Shown: in pieces, positions 9,501 to 17,353 of the stretch
Layout of the letters: each line of letters starts with the position of its first letter
Numbering within the stretch: position 1 is the first letter of the stretch
Assembly (NCBI RefSeq): GCF_947387515.1
Contig: NZ_CANDOB010000009.1
Coordinates: 1-43,944, forward strand
Direction: 5' to 3'
Length of the DNA stretch: 43,944 nucleotides
Source of the DNA: Alkalihalobacillus sp. CinArs1
Lineage (GTDB): Bacteria; Bacillota; Bacilli; Bacillales; Guptibacillaceae
Made by a program: the position numbers and the translations under genes
Notes under the pieces: model-generated
Seen by the model: only the letters and a program-made list of their open reading frames with translations
What the model was told of the DNA's origin: nothing
The model's database searches: none

Positions 9501-12500
9501 TATACTCTCCCAAACCATTCGTCGTGGCCGTAGCGATTGGTACAAGATCCTGAGCGAAGAATGCTGTGACCTCTGCGCCGACTAGCCTTGTATTTGTGTC
9601 TGCATCGACAATCGTACCAGTAATACTTCCTGGATTTGAGTCTAAGTTGATATTAACGATTTCTGTGTCTCCAGAAGTGACGATGACGCCAATTTCTTGA
9701 GTCTGAAAATCTGGGTTTCTCGTCACAACTCTATATTGAAGAGCTTCTAGTTCCGTAAATTGATAGAAGCCATTCTCATCGGTGTTTGTTGTGAAGACAA
9801 GCATGCCATCTTGATTAAATAGCTCTACCGTTATTCCGGATAACTCAAGACCTGTATTCGCATTTCTAATCGTACCTTGAATAGCTCCTGGGTCCGGTAT
9901 CAACTTAATGTCGACTGTTTTGGTTTCACCGCGGCCAACAATTGTTGTTGCCTCTGCAGCACCAAAATCTTCAGCTGAAGCAATGACCGTATATGTGCTT
10001 GCAGATAGAGTATTCACGATATACTCGCCATTAGAGTTCGTAGTCGTAGTAGCGATTACTGGACCACTCGGGGATTGTTCGCGTATAACGATTGTGCTTC
10101 CAGAAATCGGACTTCCAGTATTAAAGTTAGTGATTCTTCCAGTAATCGTTCCAGGGATCGGTGATAGCGCGAAGCTGAGTACGGTTGTTTCGTTCGGCTC
10201 GATACTAAAGCTAGCTGTACGACTTGTAAAACCTTCTGCAGCGACAACTGCTTGGTAGTTTCCAGGACTCAATCCTTCTGTTAAAAACTGTCCAGACTCA
10301 TCAGAAGTAATCGTTGCGATTTGTTCTCCATTTTCATTGATTAAGATGACTGCACCAGAAATCGCTTCTCCAGTGTCAATATTCGTAATATAACCTGTCA
10401 AAAATCCTAAACTCTGTTCAAGATCAACATTTAGCGTTTTAACTTCTCCTGGCTCAACCACTGTCGTCAAGGATTTCGCGCCGAAATCAGTTGCGTTTAC
10501 GCTTAGTACTACCGTGCCTGCTGGGATGTTTTCTACAATATATTCGCCATTCAAGCCTGAGATCGAAGTTGCGATCGGTAGTCCTTCTGAAGTTGTAAAC
10601 GTTAGAACAGCCCCGGTAATCCCTTCACCTGTCGCAGTATTCGTTACCCTTCCTGTAAGAGTAGCAGGTAAAAGTTGAAGAGGAATCGTTACCGTTTCTG
10701 TCGCTCCAGCAATTACACTTGCACTCGCTGTGTTTGCAGTGTAAGAAGGGGCGGTTGCATTCACATTGTACTGTCCAGGCTGTAGCGCACTAATGAAAAA
10801 TGTCCCGTCTGAATTTGCAACAAACGTTTGAAGTAAGGCACCGCTTGCACTAAATAACTTGATGCCAATATTATCACCTGTGATTAAATTGCCATCACTA
10901 TCAACGACTGATCCTGAAATATTCCCTACTAAACTCTCGAGAGTTAACGTTGCGATCGTATTTTCGTTACTCGCAACTACTGCACCGACAAATTCCGTTG
11001 AAAAGTTATTGGCCGTTGCCACTACCGTATATGAACCAGGGGCGATCCCTTCAACGATAAATTCTCCAAACTCATTCGTCGTAAGCGTTTTGATTTGATT
11101 ATTATCAAAGGTTCGAATGATGACAGTGGCACTAGAAATGCCATTTCCAGAAGTGTCGATCACTTGCCCGACGATGGTTCCTGGATCCGGAATCAAGACA
11201 AAATCTGCATCCGTTACAGTTTGACCAGGTGTTAATGTGATCCCACCAGTTGTGGAAGCAAAGTCTTGTGCACTGACAATGACTGAAAAAGATCCAGGCG
11301 GTAAGTTTCCAATCACATATTGCCCGGATTGGTCCGTTGCACCTGAGCCTAATATACTACCGTTCGTATCGATAATTTGAATAGTAGCATTTGGAATCGG
11401 ATTGCCACTAGGATCAGTAATCGTACCGCTCATTTCTGAAGGGTTAGGCTGCATCGTTAAATCAACAGACGTTATTTGATCTGCGACAACCGTGGCACCC
11501 GCGGTAGATACACGGTAATTCGGTGCAGTGGCGGAAACAATATATTCTCCGGGAACGAGGTTACTGAACGTAAATTCTCCAGCCTCATTTAGGAGTGTTG
11601 TTGCAACAAAAAGGTCATCTGATGTTCTTAGCGTAACCGTAGTACCTTCAACGACAGGAGATACCGTCCCTGAAATGCTGCCCGGGTTACTCTCTAAACT
11701 TTGGTTCACGATTGTTGTTTCATTAGGTTCTACGATAGCCCCCGTAGAAGAGGACTGAAAGCCAGAAGCAATTGCTGTAACAGTATAATTTCCTGGTGCT
11801 AAACCATTAAACACATAACCTCCATTTGAATCAGTTAAGATCGTTCCTACTAAAAGTCCCTGATCATCAATGATCCTCACAGATACATTACTAAGCGGGT
11901 TTCCATCACTATCTGTTACTGTGCCGACAATATTACCCGGTGCAGGCGTAAGTTCAATATCTACTACCGTCGATGCTCCTGGTAATAGGGAAGCAGTAGC
12001 TGAGTTCGATTGAAAATCAGCTGCATGCGCAGTAATGTTATAAATTCCTGGTGGAAGATCCGTTACTTCGTATTCTCCATTAAGATTCGTAAATGCAGTT
12101 GTTACTAACGTTCCAGCTGCATCAAAAATCTGCACTTCAATCATAGAACCAGTGATTGGAAGGCCAGTATCTCCGTTTATGATTGTGCCTGAAACACTTG
12201 AAGGATTTGGCTCTAATGAGAAGTTTACAGTAGTCGTTTGGTCTGAAACGATCGTCGCACCTTTAAATTGACTTTGAAAGTCTTCAGCCGACGCAATAAT
12301 CGTGTAAGGTCCTGGTGCCAATCCTAGTGCCGTATATCTGCCCTGATCATCTGTGATGACTTGCGTAATAATAGCTTCCGTTCGATCATCGCGTACGGTG
12401 ATGACAGCTCCAGAAAGCGGATCACCGCTAGATTGCACAGTCCCTTCTAGCGTTCCTGGATTAGGAATAAGAGTTGCATTTGCCAGAGTCACTTCATTCT

Positions 12501-14790
12501 CAACAACAGATGCACCAACCGTTTCCGTAGAATATCCCATCTTGGAGACAGTGATCGTATAAAATCCTGGACTAAGATTATTGATTTCATACAAACCATT
12601 GTTATCCGTTGTAACAGTTGCAACGTGAACATTGTTGAAGAATGCTTCGACTATCGCTCCTGTCAGGACATTCCCATCGTTATCTGTTACCTGACCTGCA
12701 ATTCCCCCTACTAATTGATCGAGACTTACGTTAAGTTGTGTCGTTTCGTTTGAACGTATTTTTGTTCCAACAGTCTTCGATCCGTAACCATCGCTTATAA
12801 ACGTCACACTGTATTGTCCCGGAGCAAGGTTAGAAAAGCTATATGAGCCATTAACAGCAGTAATAGTGGATGCTACTGTAACGCCGCGAGCGTCAACAAC
12901 TTGAACGGTTGTACCAGGAAGCGGATCAGATGTTGCAGAGTCAGTCACAACTCCCTCCAGTGCCCCGGGGTTTGCAATTAGCTCTACGTTCACGTTCTTT
13001 GTTTCTCCAGCATCAAGATTAAACCCAACAACGGATGTTCGATAAAGATCTTTACTTACTCGTAATTGATAATCCCCTGGTGCTAAATCATCGATAACAT
13101 AATTACCAGAAGCATCAGTGGACACTCTAGCGATTGTCGTTCCGGCAGAATTCAATACCTCCACTAACGCACCGCTCAGTGGGTCACCTGCTTCATTTGT
13201 TACAGTGCCTTGTACCGTTCCTGGATTCGGTTCAAGGACAAAGTTTGCAGTCGACGTTTGACCCCCCTTTACCATTACGCCTTGTTCAGCCGACTGAAAC
13301 CCTGACGCGCTGACAACAACTGTGTAAGATCCTGTCTTTACCGATGGGAAGTTATATTCCCCGCTCGCATTCGTGGTACCTTCATCGATGACGTTTCCAG
13401 CAGAATCGACGAGTAAAACAGTAGCGTTCGCAATTGCCCCGCCACTTCCATTTGTAACAGTTCCTTCTACGGCTCCTTGCAGCTCCGTTAGAAAAACATC
13501 TTTCCTTGTGATCGCTCCTGAACTGACTTCCACCGTCTGGATGTTTGTAATGAAATTGGGCTTAGAATATTCAATCGTGTATGACCCAGGCGCTATCTCA
13601 GTAAGCGAATACTCTCCTCTGTCATTCGTTGTCGTTACAGCAATCGTTGTTGCGCCATCTTTTAATTCCACAACAACATCCGCTAAAGGAAGACCCGTTG
13701 TGTGGTTTTTAACGATCCCGGTAACTCCTCCATTACTAGTTACAGTAATAACCGTCGTAACCGTATCGGATGATATTCTCGCACCTGTGTTACCATCCGT
13801 CCCTATCGCTCTTGCTCTTTCAAGAACACGTTCTCCATCCGTCGTGAAGAATCCACTCACTTCAAAGTCAAGGATTGCTGTTTCTCCCGGTGGTAGAATC
13901 CCAATCTCCCATCCTAGCGTGTTTGTGTGCTCATTATAATACGCATTACCTGTTGAACGACTAATGATTGAAAATCCACTCACTAAATCAAACTCGATCA
14001 CATCTTGCAACTTAACGGTTGCTGCTTTGCTTTGGCCTGTGTTTTCTACAACTAATCTAGCAGTATAGACTGCTTCATCTCCTGCCCCGACTGTAGTAGG
14101 ACCACTCACTAGTATTTTTTGAAGATCTAGTTTTGCTTTTACGTTAGTATCCTCTACTGAGATCGGATCAGAAAAAGCATCGGTGAACTGAAAACCTTCA
14201 GAAATCCTCAAAGAGTCCTTATTGTAGTTGTTCGCATTCGTCGAGGTGAACGATATAAGCTGCAGTGGTGTGTTTTCAGTTATGTTTAGAAAATCGAATA
14301 AAATGTTGGCTGGTATAAAAAAGTCCAGAAAGACGTTGTTATTCCCACCAAACGTTGTGTCAGCTGGCGTAACCCTCGCAATATCGAAGTTTATGATCGG
14401 CTGCGAGTAATTTGGTTTCCCTCTGCCATCGGTTCCTTCAGCCGGATCATTCCATGAGTTGACTTCTTGGTTTGTGTTTTCAATGAGAACGAGCTCCCCA
14501 CTTAGCCCATCTACAGCTAAAAGCCATTGGTACGTTCCCGGCGGTCCTCCAGTATTGAATAAAACACCCCATGAAAAATTTTGAAAGCCTGTTTTCTTAT
14601 TATTACGCGGGTCATCGTTTAAACGTAAACGAAAGTAGACATTTGTATCATCATACGCGATGGCGAACGATGGGTTTGATGTATCACCGACTAAATCTAC
14701 TGCTGCCGGAGATTCATCATTGAACACATCAAAATAAAAACCTGATCCCAAAGGCACGGATGTATATTGATTTTCGTTCGGAAATGACAC
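6574..14790 (-). CDS. Giant repeat protein with 27 carboxypeptidase-regulatory-like domains, probable surface or spore-surface fibre
   Basis: The product has 2738 residues from a GTG at 14790, preceded by AAGGAGG at 7 bp. Residues 1 to about 210 form a beta-rich domain (a YDDTNVYFRLRLNDDP segment resembles CBM9/DOMON-like sheets). Residues 217-350 look like a DUF11-type beta domain (VENTGQSKA, LPPGETAILDFEV). Residues 354-2671 are 27 repeats of about 86 residues with the pattern PGxIxGTVTD..G.PI.GA.V...D..G..IATT.T...G.Y...GL.PG.YTV.A.A.GF, the carboxypeptidase-regulatory-like (transthyretin-like) fold. Residues 2672-2738 are a separate tail with four of the very few cysteines (2683, 2711, 2728, 2731). 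There is no N-terminal signal peptide and no LPXTG motif, so it is not a standard wall-anchored adhesin. The tail recalls CotY/CotZ/Ena proteins, which would fit synthesis in the mother cell. It appears to be a monocistronic gene with its own terminator. The role is inferred. Confidence 0.85.
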   Translation of the reverse strand: MSFPNENQYTSVPLGSGFYFDVFNDESPAAVDLVGDTSNPSFAIAYDDTNVYFRLRLNDDPRNNKKTGFQNFSWGVLFNTGGPPGTYQWLLAVDGLSGELVLIENTNQEVNSWNDPAEGTDGRGKPNYSQPIINFDIARVTPADTTFGGNNNVFLDFFIPANILFDFLNITENTPLQLISFTSTNANNYNKDSLRISEGFQFTDAFSDPISVEDTNVKAKLDLQKILVSGPTTVGAGDEAVYTARLVVENTGQSKAATVKLQDVIEFDLVSGFSIISRSTGNAYYNEHTNTLGWEIGILPPGETAILDFEVSGFFTTDGERVLERARAIGTDGNTGARISSDTVTTVITVTSNGGVTGIVKNHTTGLPLADVVVELKDGATTIAVTTTNDRGEYSLTEIAPGSYTIEYSKPNFITNIQTVEVSSGAITRKDVFLTELQGAVEGTVTNGSGGAIANATVLLVDSAGNVIDEGTTNASGEYNFPSVKTGSYTVVVSASGFQSAEQGVMVKGGQTSTANFVLEPNPGTVQGTVTNEAGDPLSGALVEVLNSAGTTIARVSTDASGNYVIDDLAPGDYQLRVSKDLYRTSVVGFNLDAGETKNVNVELIANPGALEGVVTDSATSDPLPGTTVQVVDARGVTVASTITAVNGSYSFSNLAPGQYSVTFISDGYGSKTVGTKIRSNETTQLNVSLDQLVGGIAGQVTDNDGNVLTGAIVEAFFNNVHVATVTTDNNGLYEINNLSPGFYTITVSKMGYSTETVGASVVENEVTLANATLIPNPGTLEGTVQSSGDPLSGAVITVRDDRTEAIITQVITDDQGRYTALGLAPGPYTIIASAEDFQSQFKGATIVSDQTTTVNFSLEPNPSSVSGTIINGDTGLPITGSMIEVQIFDAAGTLVTTAFTNLNGEYEVTDLPPGIYNITAHAADFQSNSATASLLPGASTVVDIELTPAPGNIVGTVTDSDGNPLSNVSVRIIDDQGLLVGTILTDSNGGYVFNGLAPGNYTVTAIASGFQSSSTGAIVEPNETTIVNQSLESNPGSISGTVSPVVEGTTVTLRTSDDLFVATTLLNEAGEFTFSNLVPGEYIVSATAPNYRVSTAGATVVADQITSVDLTMQPNPSEMSGTITDPSGNPIPNATIQIIDTNGSILGSGATDQSGQYVIGNLPPGSFSVIVSAQDFASTTGGITLTPGQTVTDADFVLIPDPGTIVGQVIDTSGNGISSATVIIRTFDNNQIKTLTTNEFGEFIVEGIAPGSYTVVATANNFSTEFVGAVVASNENTIATLTLESLVGNISGSVVDSDGNLITGDNIGIKLFSASGALLQTFVANSDGTFFISALQPGQYNVNATAPSYTANTASASVIAGATETVTIPLQLLPATLTGRVTNTATGEGITGAVLTFTTSEGLPIATSISGLNGEYIVENIPAGTVVLSVNATDFGAKSLTTVVEPGEVKTLNVDLEQSLGFLTGYITNIDTGEAISGAVILINENGEQIATITSDESGQFLTEGLSPGNYQAVVAAEGFTSRTASFSIEPNETTVLSFALSPIPGTITGRITNFNTGSPISGSTIVIREQSPSGPVIATTTTNSNGEYIVNTLSASTYTVIASAEDFGAAEATTIVGRGETKTVDIKLIPDPGAIQGTIRNANTGLELSGITVELFNQDGMLVFTTNTDENGFYQFTELEALQYRVVTRNPDFQTQEIGVIVTSGDTEIVNINLDSNPGSITGTIVDADTNTRLVGAEVTAFFAQDLVPIATATTNGLGEYTISGLVPGTYTIVANAVGYTENSTGSTVSANATTLTNLSLTGIPASLSGTVLDENGQPLKNAVVKIIDVNGVVIGTSAVDENGNYSIGGLKPGTYRILASAPGTSAPDVGSASTGVSLVAEQNRVVNFVLRLNPGRISGMVFDEVTGNPVVGANVNILDSNGLVIATTATTTGGSYLVGGLEAGSYTVSATKASYARKTAGAIVEPDQTTTVDLFLKRTTGSIFGKLQDETGHQIISDTVGVRLLDEKGLLLQSTVASPECEFSFSDLAPGQYLVSISANGYQSKVVPVTVVGGEVSELTITLFRNAGIITGTVTNMDTGNGIAGATIQIKDAANITLANGVTNEDGSFTVQNIPPGSQVVTASRDGFGTGSTGVNVVANEVSEVTISLTPNPGSIGGSITDEATGLPVPNANVQVMNEAGTIIATVLSQPDGQYLVSDIPSGVYEVIVSHPEYGIKLAGAIVESNEKNTLDFALNPNPGSLSGIVINQETKERVAGAIVELRWLSPDGELVASTLTNENGEYLITGLTPAIYMVVAFGGGLGSDLASIEIRSNEMVVQNLGLFPLPANVRGNVRDAATGLPIEGALVRLVTSSGGFLQRGQTDRDGNYLIEGFDPGEYTLVVRNETYDSTAKEFTAEPLETAEVNFALSLSPGSVSGRVKDENTSRFVAGVSIIVLNELNVPIANTLTDQNGNYVINGLAPGRYSIRALAVGCDSNAKALTIIAGETTTVNFLLTGDPSIVRGNVTDENGNALNDVGVTVFDSNGNVVGRGVTSREGVYVIGYLPAETLTFVASLPGFTPDEKVITLLPNSDRTVNFVLGAANPGILFGRVTSERTGEPIGGATITARRNNEIFAEVSTRQDGTYSMELPEGDYLIRAAAPSFEPQTEPIFIQAGEREELNFTLQGGSTPRDQYYLFSCENGEPLKVSNSFVPTPFTLLTIDRKTNCGYFSYIDLGTERTLIVCLSCFTISRIE
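6778..13731 (-). repeat. 27 tandem domain-length repeats (about 258 bp each) inside the giant gene
   Basis: The encoded units begin at PG/PS/PA-x-[IVL]-x-G every 84-90 residues, starting near residue 354 and ending at residue 2671. Most units keep a central NGEY..GL.PGxYT core. The units differ at most positions, so this is an old domain array rather than a recent DNA duplication. A few units are variant: unit 9 is shortened, unit 18 carries a short insertion (GTSAPDVGSAS) and units 12 and 20 have an extra residue group near their start. Confidence 0.9.
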
Positions 14791-14929
14791 TATTCTTCCT
14801 CCTTAATATTCACTTCCTATAGGTTTATGCATAGAAAGGGTACATGTCGTGGTGGATAGGCCTATATGTGCTCTTAAATTCCATCCTTGTCCCTAGTTGA
14901 ACAAGCCTGTTTTTTTGAACTCTGGATAT

Positions 14930-14964
14930 AAAAAAACACCCGAACAAATTTTTGTTCGAGTGTT
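14930..14964 (-). terminator. Stranded native terminator of tRNA-Arg
   Basis: On the minus strand AACACTCGAACAA (14952-14964) pairs with TTGTTCGGGTGTT (14935-14947) and is followed by T-rich sequence. It lies just beyond the 48-bp copy of the tRNA-Arg 3' end. I infer that it ended the tRNA-Arg transcript before the element inserted. The stretch 14791-14929 between it and the giant gene holds only that gene's ribosome-binding site and no confident promoter. Confidence 0.75.
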
Positions 14965-14992
14965 ACTAGATGTATGTATGTTATTAAAAGAA

Positions 14993-15040
14993 TGGCGGCC
15001 CCGAGAGGAATCGAACCTCCGACCTGCGGTTTAGGAAACC
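14993..15040 (-). repeat. Left att site: 48-bp copy of the 3' end of tRNA-Arg
   Basis: This is identical over 48 bp to the 3' part of the intact tRNA-Arg (29229-29276), from the anticodon stem through the T arm and acceptor strand to CCA. The 5' half of a tRNA is missing (after 15040 the sequence diverges), so this copy is a non-functional remnant left when the element recombined into the gene. Confidence 0.95.
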
Positions 15041-15262
15041 CCTTCTACTTGTTAAAATGAAACAGTTTACTTAAGTTTGGTATTGGTATATTAGGAGAAA
15101 ACTACATTCAATGACTTACGAATAGGTTGATTTATGGTGATTTCATTAAGGTTTGTCCCCTATTTGTCCCCGGAAAATTAAGCAAAAAAAAACCTCCCTA
15201 GTAGACAGATTAAAGTGATTCCTTTCTCTGTTTACTGAAGAAGGGGTGAGATCGTATCTTTT
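15041..15262. other. Left-end attachment region of the element, no gene seen
   Basis: These 222 bp lie between the left att repeat and the PIN-domain gene. They hold two TTTGTCCCC boxes (15152-15160 and 15163-15171) and an A9 run (15184-15192) that on the minus strand forms a T-run after an imperfect hairpin and may end the PIN-gene transcript. I see no ORF with a ribosome-binding site. Confidence 0.5.
15152..15171 (+). repeat. Paired TTTGTCCCC boxes, putative integrase arm sites (left end)
   Basis: Two TTTGTCCCC 9-mers start 11 bp apart (15152 and 15163). A similar pair with the same spacing and orientation occurs near the other att site (29139-29158). Direct short repeats with helical-turn spacing flanking att are typical of arm-binding sites of tyrosine integrases; binding is inferred. 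Confidence 0.5.
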
Positions 15263-16042
15263 TTAAGCGATGATTATTAACTTAGTTGCCTTCAAATTTG
15301 GTACATAGGAACTTAGGAAATAGTCTGAATCTGTAGTTACAAAGTACTCATATCCGTTTTTCATTGCAATTGCGAGATGAATTGCATCATGAGCATCCAA
15401 TTGATACCAATCTATATTGTACTTAGCACGTTGAATACAACTAAGGTCAGATCTTTCCATACTAACCCTGAGCTTATACCCTTTCACGACTGTGTACATT
15501 AAAGTGTCAAAAAGGGCTGAGGCTTTCTCGTAGAATTTCTTAATGCTCCCCCTGTAACTTTCAATATAATCTGGGTTTCTCTTTAATCCTTTTATTAAAT
15601 ACGTGATATTCATACCTCTGTTATACATTGAAAATCTTACGTTTCTGTTATTGGTAATTCTTCTAAGGGTAAGGTCAACATGGGAAACATATTGAGCTAA
15701 TTCGCCAGGTGAACAAGAACCAATTAATCTATCTACTAGGCTAGTATCCACGATTTTATTGACTTGTCGAGTTGTCAAAGTCGCCCCCTGTTTCTGCTTT
15801 TCTCTTAGATATATCGCTTCGAGTACTATTCTGATAAATAAATTATGTACTACCTCACCGTATACATGGCTACTAATTCCAACTATACTGTCATTACTCC
15901 CCCAAGATTTAGCTAACTGAACAATATCATTATGTAATGGATCACTCTTATCAGCCAGCTTTAGAAGAAAACAGGCATCTAAATAAATAGATGCCTGACC
16001 TATGTTCAACGCTTCCGATCTTCCTAAACTATCCATAAGCAT
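15263..16042 (-). CDS. PIN-domain protein (possible toxin ribonuclease)
   Basis: The product has 259 residues. The N-terminus has the PIN start YLDACFLLKLAD (first acidic residue D22). The C-terminus has the matching acidic cluster LDAHDAIHLAIAMKNGYEYFVTTDSDY, with two further acidic positions and the TTDSD strand end. A long helical insert lies between them. PIN domains are metal-dependent ribonucleases, often toxins of type II toxin-antitoxin pairs. The ATG shares one base with the stop of the upstream small gene (TAATG), so the two are translationally coupled. It is longer than VapC toxins (about 130 residues), closer to larger phage- or defence-linked PIN proteins. The RNA target is unknown. 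It is the last gene before the left att site. Confidence 0.72.
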   Translation of the reverse strand: MLMDSLGRSEALNIGQASIYLDACFLLKLADKSDPLHNDIVQLAKSWGSNDSIVGISSHVYGEVVHNLFIRIVLEAIYLREKQKQGATLTTRQVNKIVDTSLVDRLIGSCSPGELAQYVSHVDLTLRRITNNRNVRFSMYNRGMNITYLIKGLKRNPDYIESYRGSIKKFYEKASALFDTLMYTVVKGYKLRVSMERSDLSCIQRAKYNIDWYQLDAHDAIHLAIAMKNGYEYFVTTDSDYFLSSYVPNLKATKLIIIA

Positions 16043-16293
16043 TATTTCCCTTCCTTATACAGATCTGTAAGAAAAGTACCTGGAGCACCGTACTCTAATG
16101 CAAAATGATCTTCAAAAAAATCAATGATTTCATCTGGCCTCATCCCTTGGGATTCTTTTACGAACTGTTGGAAAGCAGCGGAGGATTCACTCGTACTGAT
16201 ACCCTCAATTACTTTGGACATTGTTTTCACCTCAAGTATTTGGAAATTAGTTCCTTTAACGTTATTGTACCAACCTCGGGGTTTCTTGTCCAT
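16042..16293 (-). CDS. Small protein coupled to the PIN-domain gene (candidate antitoxin)
   Basis: I do not recognise the family. From the ATG at 16293 (GGAGG 8 bp upstream) the product has 83 residues. An internal ATG at 16221 also has a site (GAGGTG, about 6-7 bp) and would give a 59-residue form starting MSKVIEGIST. Two forms are possible, and the shorter one looks like the conserved core. The core is acidic and probably helical (PDEIIDFFEDHFALEYG). Its TAATG overlap with the PIN gene, upstream position and small acidic product fit an antitoxin, but there is no recognisable DNA-binding fold. The AT-rich 190 bp upstream probably hold the promoter. Confidence 0.6.
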   Translation of the reverse strand: MDKKPRGWYNNVKGTNFQILEVKTMSKVIEGISTSESSAAFQQFVKESQGMRPDEIIDFFEDHFALEYGAPGTFLTDLYKEGK

Positions 16294-16486
16294 GAATTTG
16301 TCCTCCAATCATCAAAATATTCTGTTTTTTCAGTCTTTACAATATATGAACGACATCACCATTGTTTCCAATAAATATTCACTCTAACCAAAAAATAGAA
16401 TCAGATGAAGGGAGGTTATATTAAGCATACTAACCTTTATCCAATTTATTCATCTTCAAAACAGCCAAAGATGTTATTTGTACAAA

Positions 16487-16717
16487 TTAATTAGTATGCA
16501 ATTTATGAGACGGCCTGGGGATGTTGAAGTAAACAATTGTATCTTGGTTACATCTGTATTTAATAATTTTTTCTCCCTCATGTTTGGAACCGATAAACCC
16601 TAATGAAGGTATTGATACAGTTCCATTTGAAAAATCTCTGAAAACAACTGTTAAAGTAATGCCCTGATTTGCTGTAAAAGCTTCTTCTAGTGCTTTTAAT
16701 CGTTTCTTACTCCTCAT
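16487..16717 (-). CDS. Small protein of unknown function
   Basis: The product has 76 residues; the ATG at 16717 overlaps the stop of the upstream HTH gene (ATGA), with a GGGAGAG ribosome-binding site, so the two are coupled. It begins with a basic helix (MRSKKRLKALEEAF) and then has a beta-rich segment. No family is recognised. It is the distal gene of the leftward replication operon of the element. Confidence 0.6.
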   Translation of the reverse strand: MRSKKRLKALEEAFTANQGITLTVVFRDFSNGTVSIPSLGFIGSKHEGEKIIKYRCNQDTIVYFNIPRPSHKLHTN

Positions 16718-17088
16718 TGACTCTCCCTCCGTTCAAGCTCTCTTTCTAAATGATCTATCCGCTCCTCAATCTCTTCTAGCTCAAATGCTTTGAAAGTTAA
16801 ATCAAGAGTACTTCGTGCGGCACTAACCCGACTACTTGCTGAAGCCATATCATCGTTCATTACTACTTCAAGCGTATCTACAGCCGTAACTGATATTTGT
16901 TGTAACCTCAATATAGCTTGCTCTAAAGCATTTCTCCTTGCTTCTCGATAAGCTTCTTTAAAAGAATTAGTCTTTAGCCACCTAAATAAAGTCGCCTCCC
17001 CAATCTCAGCTTTTTTTGCAGCACTTTTTACAGATGTTGAAGTTAAAAGTGCCAGCATTGCCTTTTCTTTTTTTGGAGATAGCATCAT
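16714..17088 (-). CDS. phBC6A51-family helix-turn-helix protein (TerS-like)
   Basis: The product has about 124 residues from the ATG at 17088 (alternatives are a TTG at 17094 and an ATG at 17085). The N-terminal half has an HTH pattern (LLTSTSVKSAAKKAEIGEATLFRWLK), followed by EAYREARRNALEQAI and a long C-terminal coiled coil ending in EEIEERIDHLERELERRE. This layout matches the phBC6A51 HTH proteins of Bacillus phages and islands, which resemble small terminase subunits. In a satellite it could redirect packaging, but no large terminase is present, so a purely regulatory role is equally possible. Confidence 0.7.
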   Translation of the reverse strand: MMLSPKKEKAMLALLTSTSVKSAAKKAEIGEATLFRWLKTNSFKEAYREARRNALEQAILRLQQISVTAVDTLEVVMNDDMASASSRVSAARSTLDLTFKAFELEEIEERIDHLERELERRESQ

Positions 17089-17143
17089 TTCCAATCACCC
17101 ACTCTCATTGCTATTCTCATAGAGTTCATAAACAGTAATTTTG

Positions 17144-17353
17144 TTACTTTGTGCTTTGTATTCTTTGACCTTTGTATTCTTTGATCTTCGTATTCAATTG
17201 GAAACTTTCTTCATTTGATAAGTATGAAAGTAGAATTCCTTTATCGTCAGTAAGTTTTAACGTTTTTGAGAAAATAACGAGATAATCTAATACCAACAGC
17301 AGTGTAGTATCTTTCTCACGTATAGCGTCATTGTAGAGATCCTTTATAGTCAT
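17144..17353 (-). CDS. Small phage-type protein of unknown function
   Basis: The product has 69 residues. The ATG at 17353 overlaps the helicase stop (ATGA), so it is translationally coupled. The sequence starts MTIKDLYNDAIREKDTTLLLVLDYL, a pattern I associate with small proteins encoded after replication genes in Bacillus phages; no function is known. It is probably an all-helical cytoplasmic protein. Confidence 0.6.
   Translation of the reverse strand: MTIKDLYNDAIREKDTTLLLVLDYLVIFSKTLKLTDDKGILLSYLSNEESFQLNTKIKEYKGQRIQSTK

Noticed and set aside
6962-14410. Many plus-strand open frames within the giant gene, the longest about 188 codons (13373-13939)
   Set aside because: They mirror the repeat domains on the other strand, lack ribosome-binding sites and show the Val/Pro/Ser-rich composition of antisense shadows.
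6574-14790. The giant protein as a classical LPXTG wall-anchored adhesin
   Set aside because: There is no signal peptide at the N-terminus and no LPXTG, hydrophobic segment or basic tail at the C-terminus.
14811-14860. A SigK- or SigE-like promoter (GCATAAACCTA, minus strand) upstream of the giant gene
   Set aside because: The -10 is one base out of register for CATAnnnTA and CATACAnT, and no matching -35 is seen at proper spacing. The spore link therefore rests on the protein tail and missing signal peptide only.
14993-15040. A second functional tRNA-Arg gene
   Set aside because: Only the 3' 48 bp are present; the D arm and 5' acceptor strand are missing.
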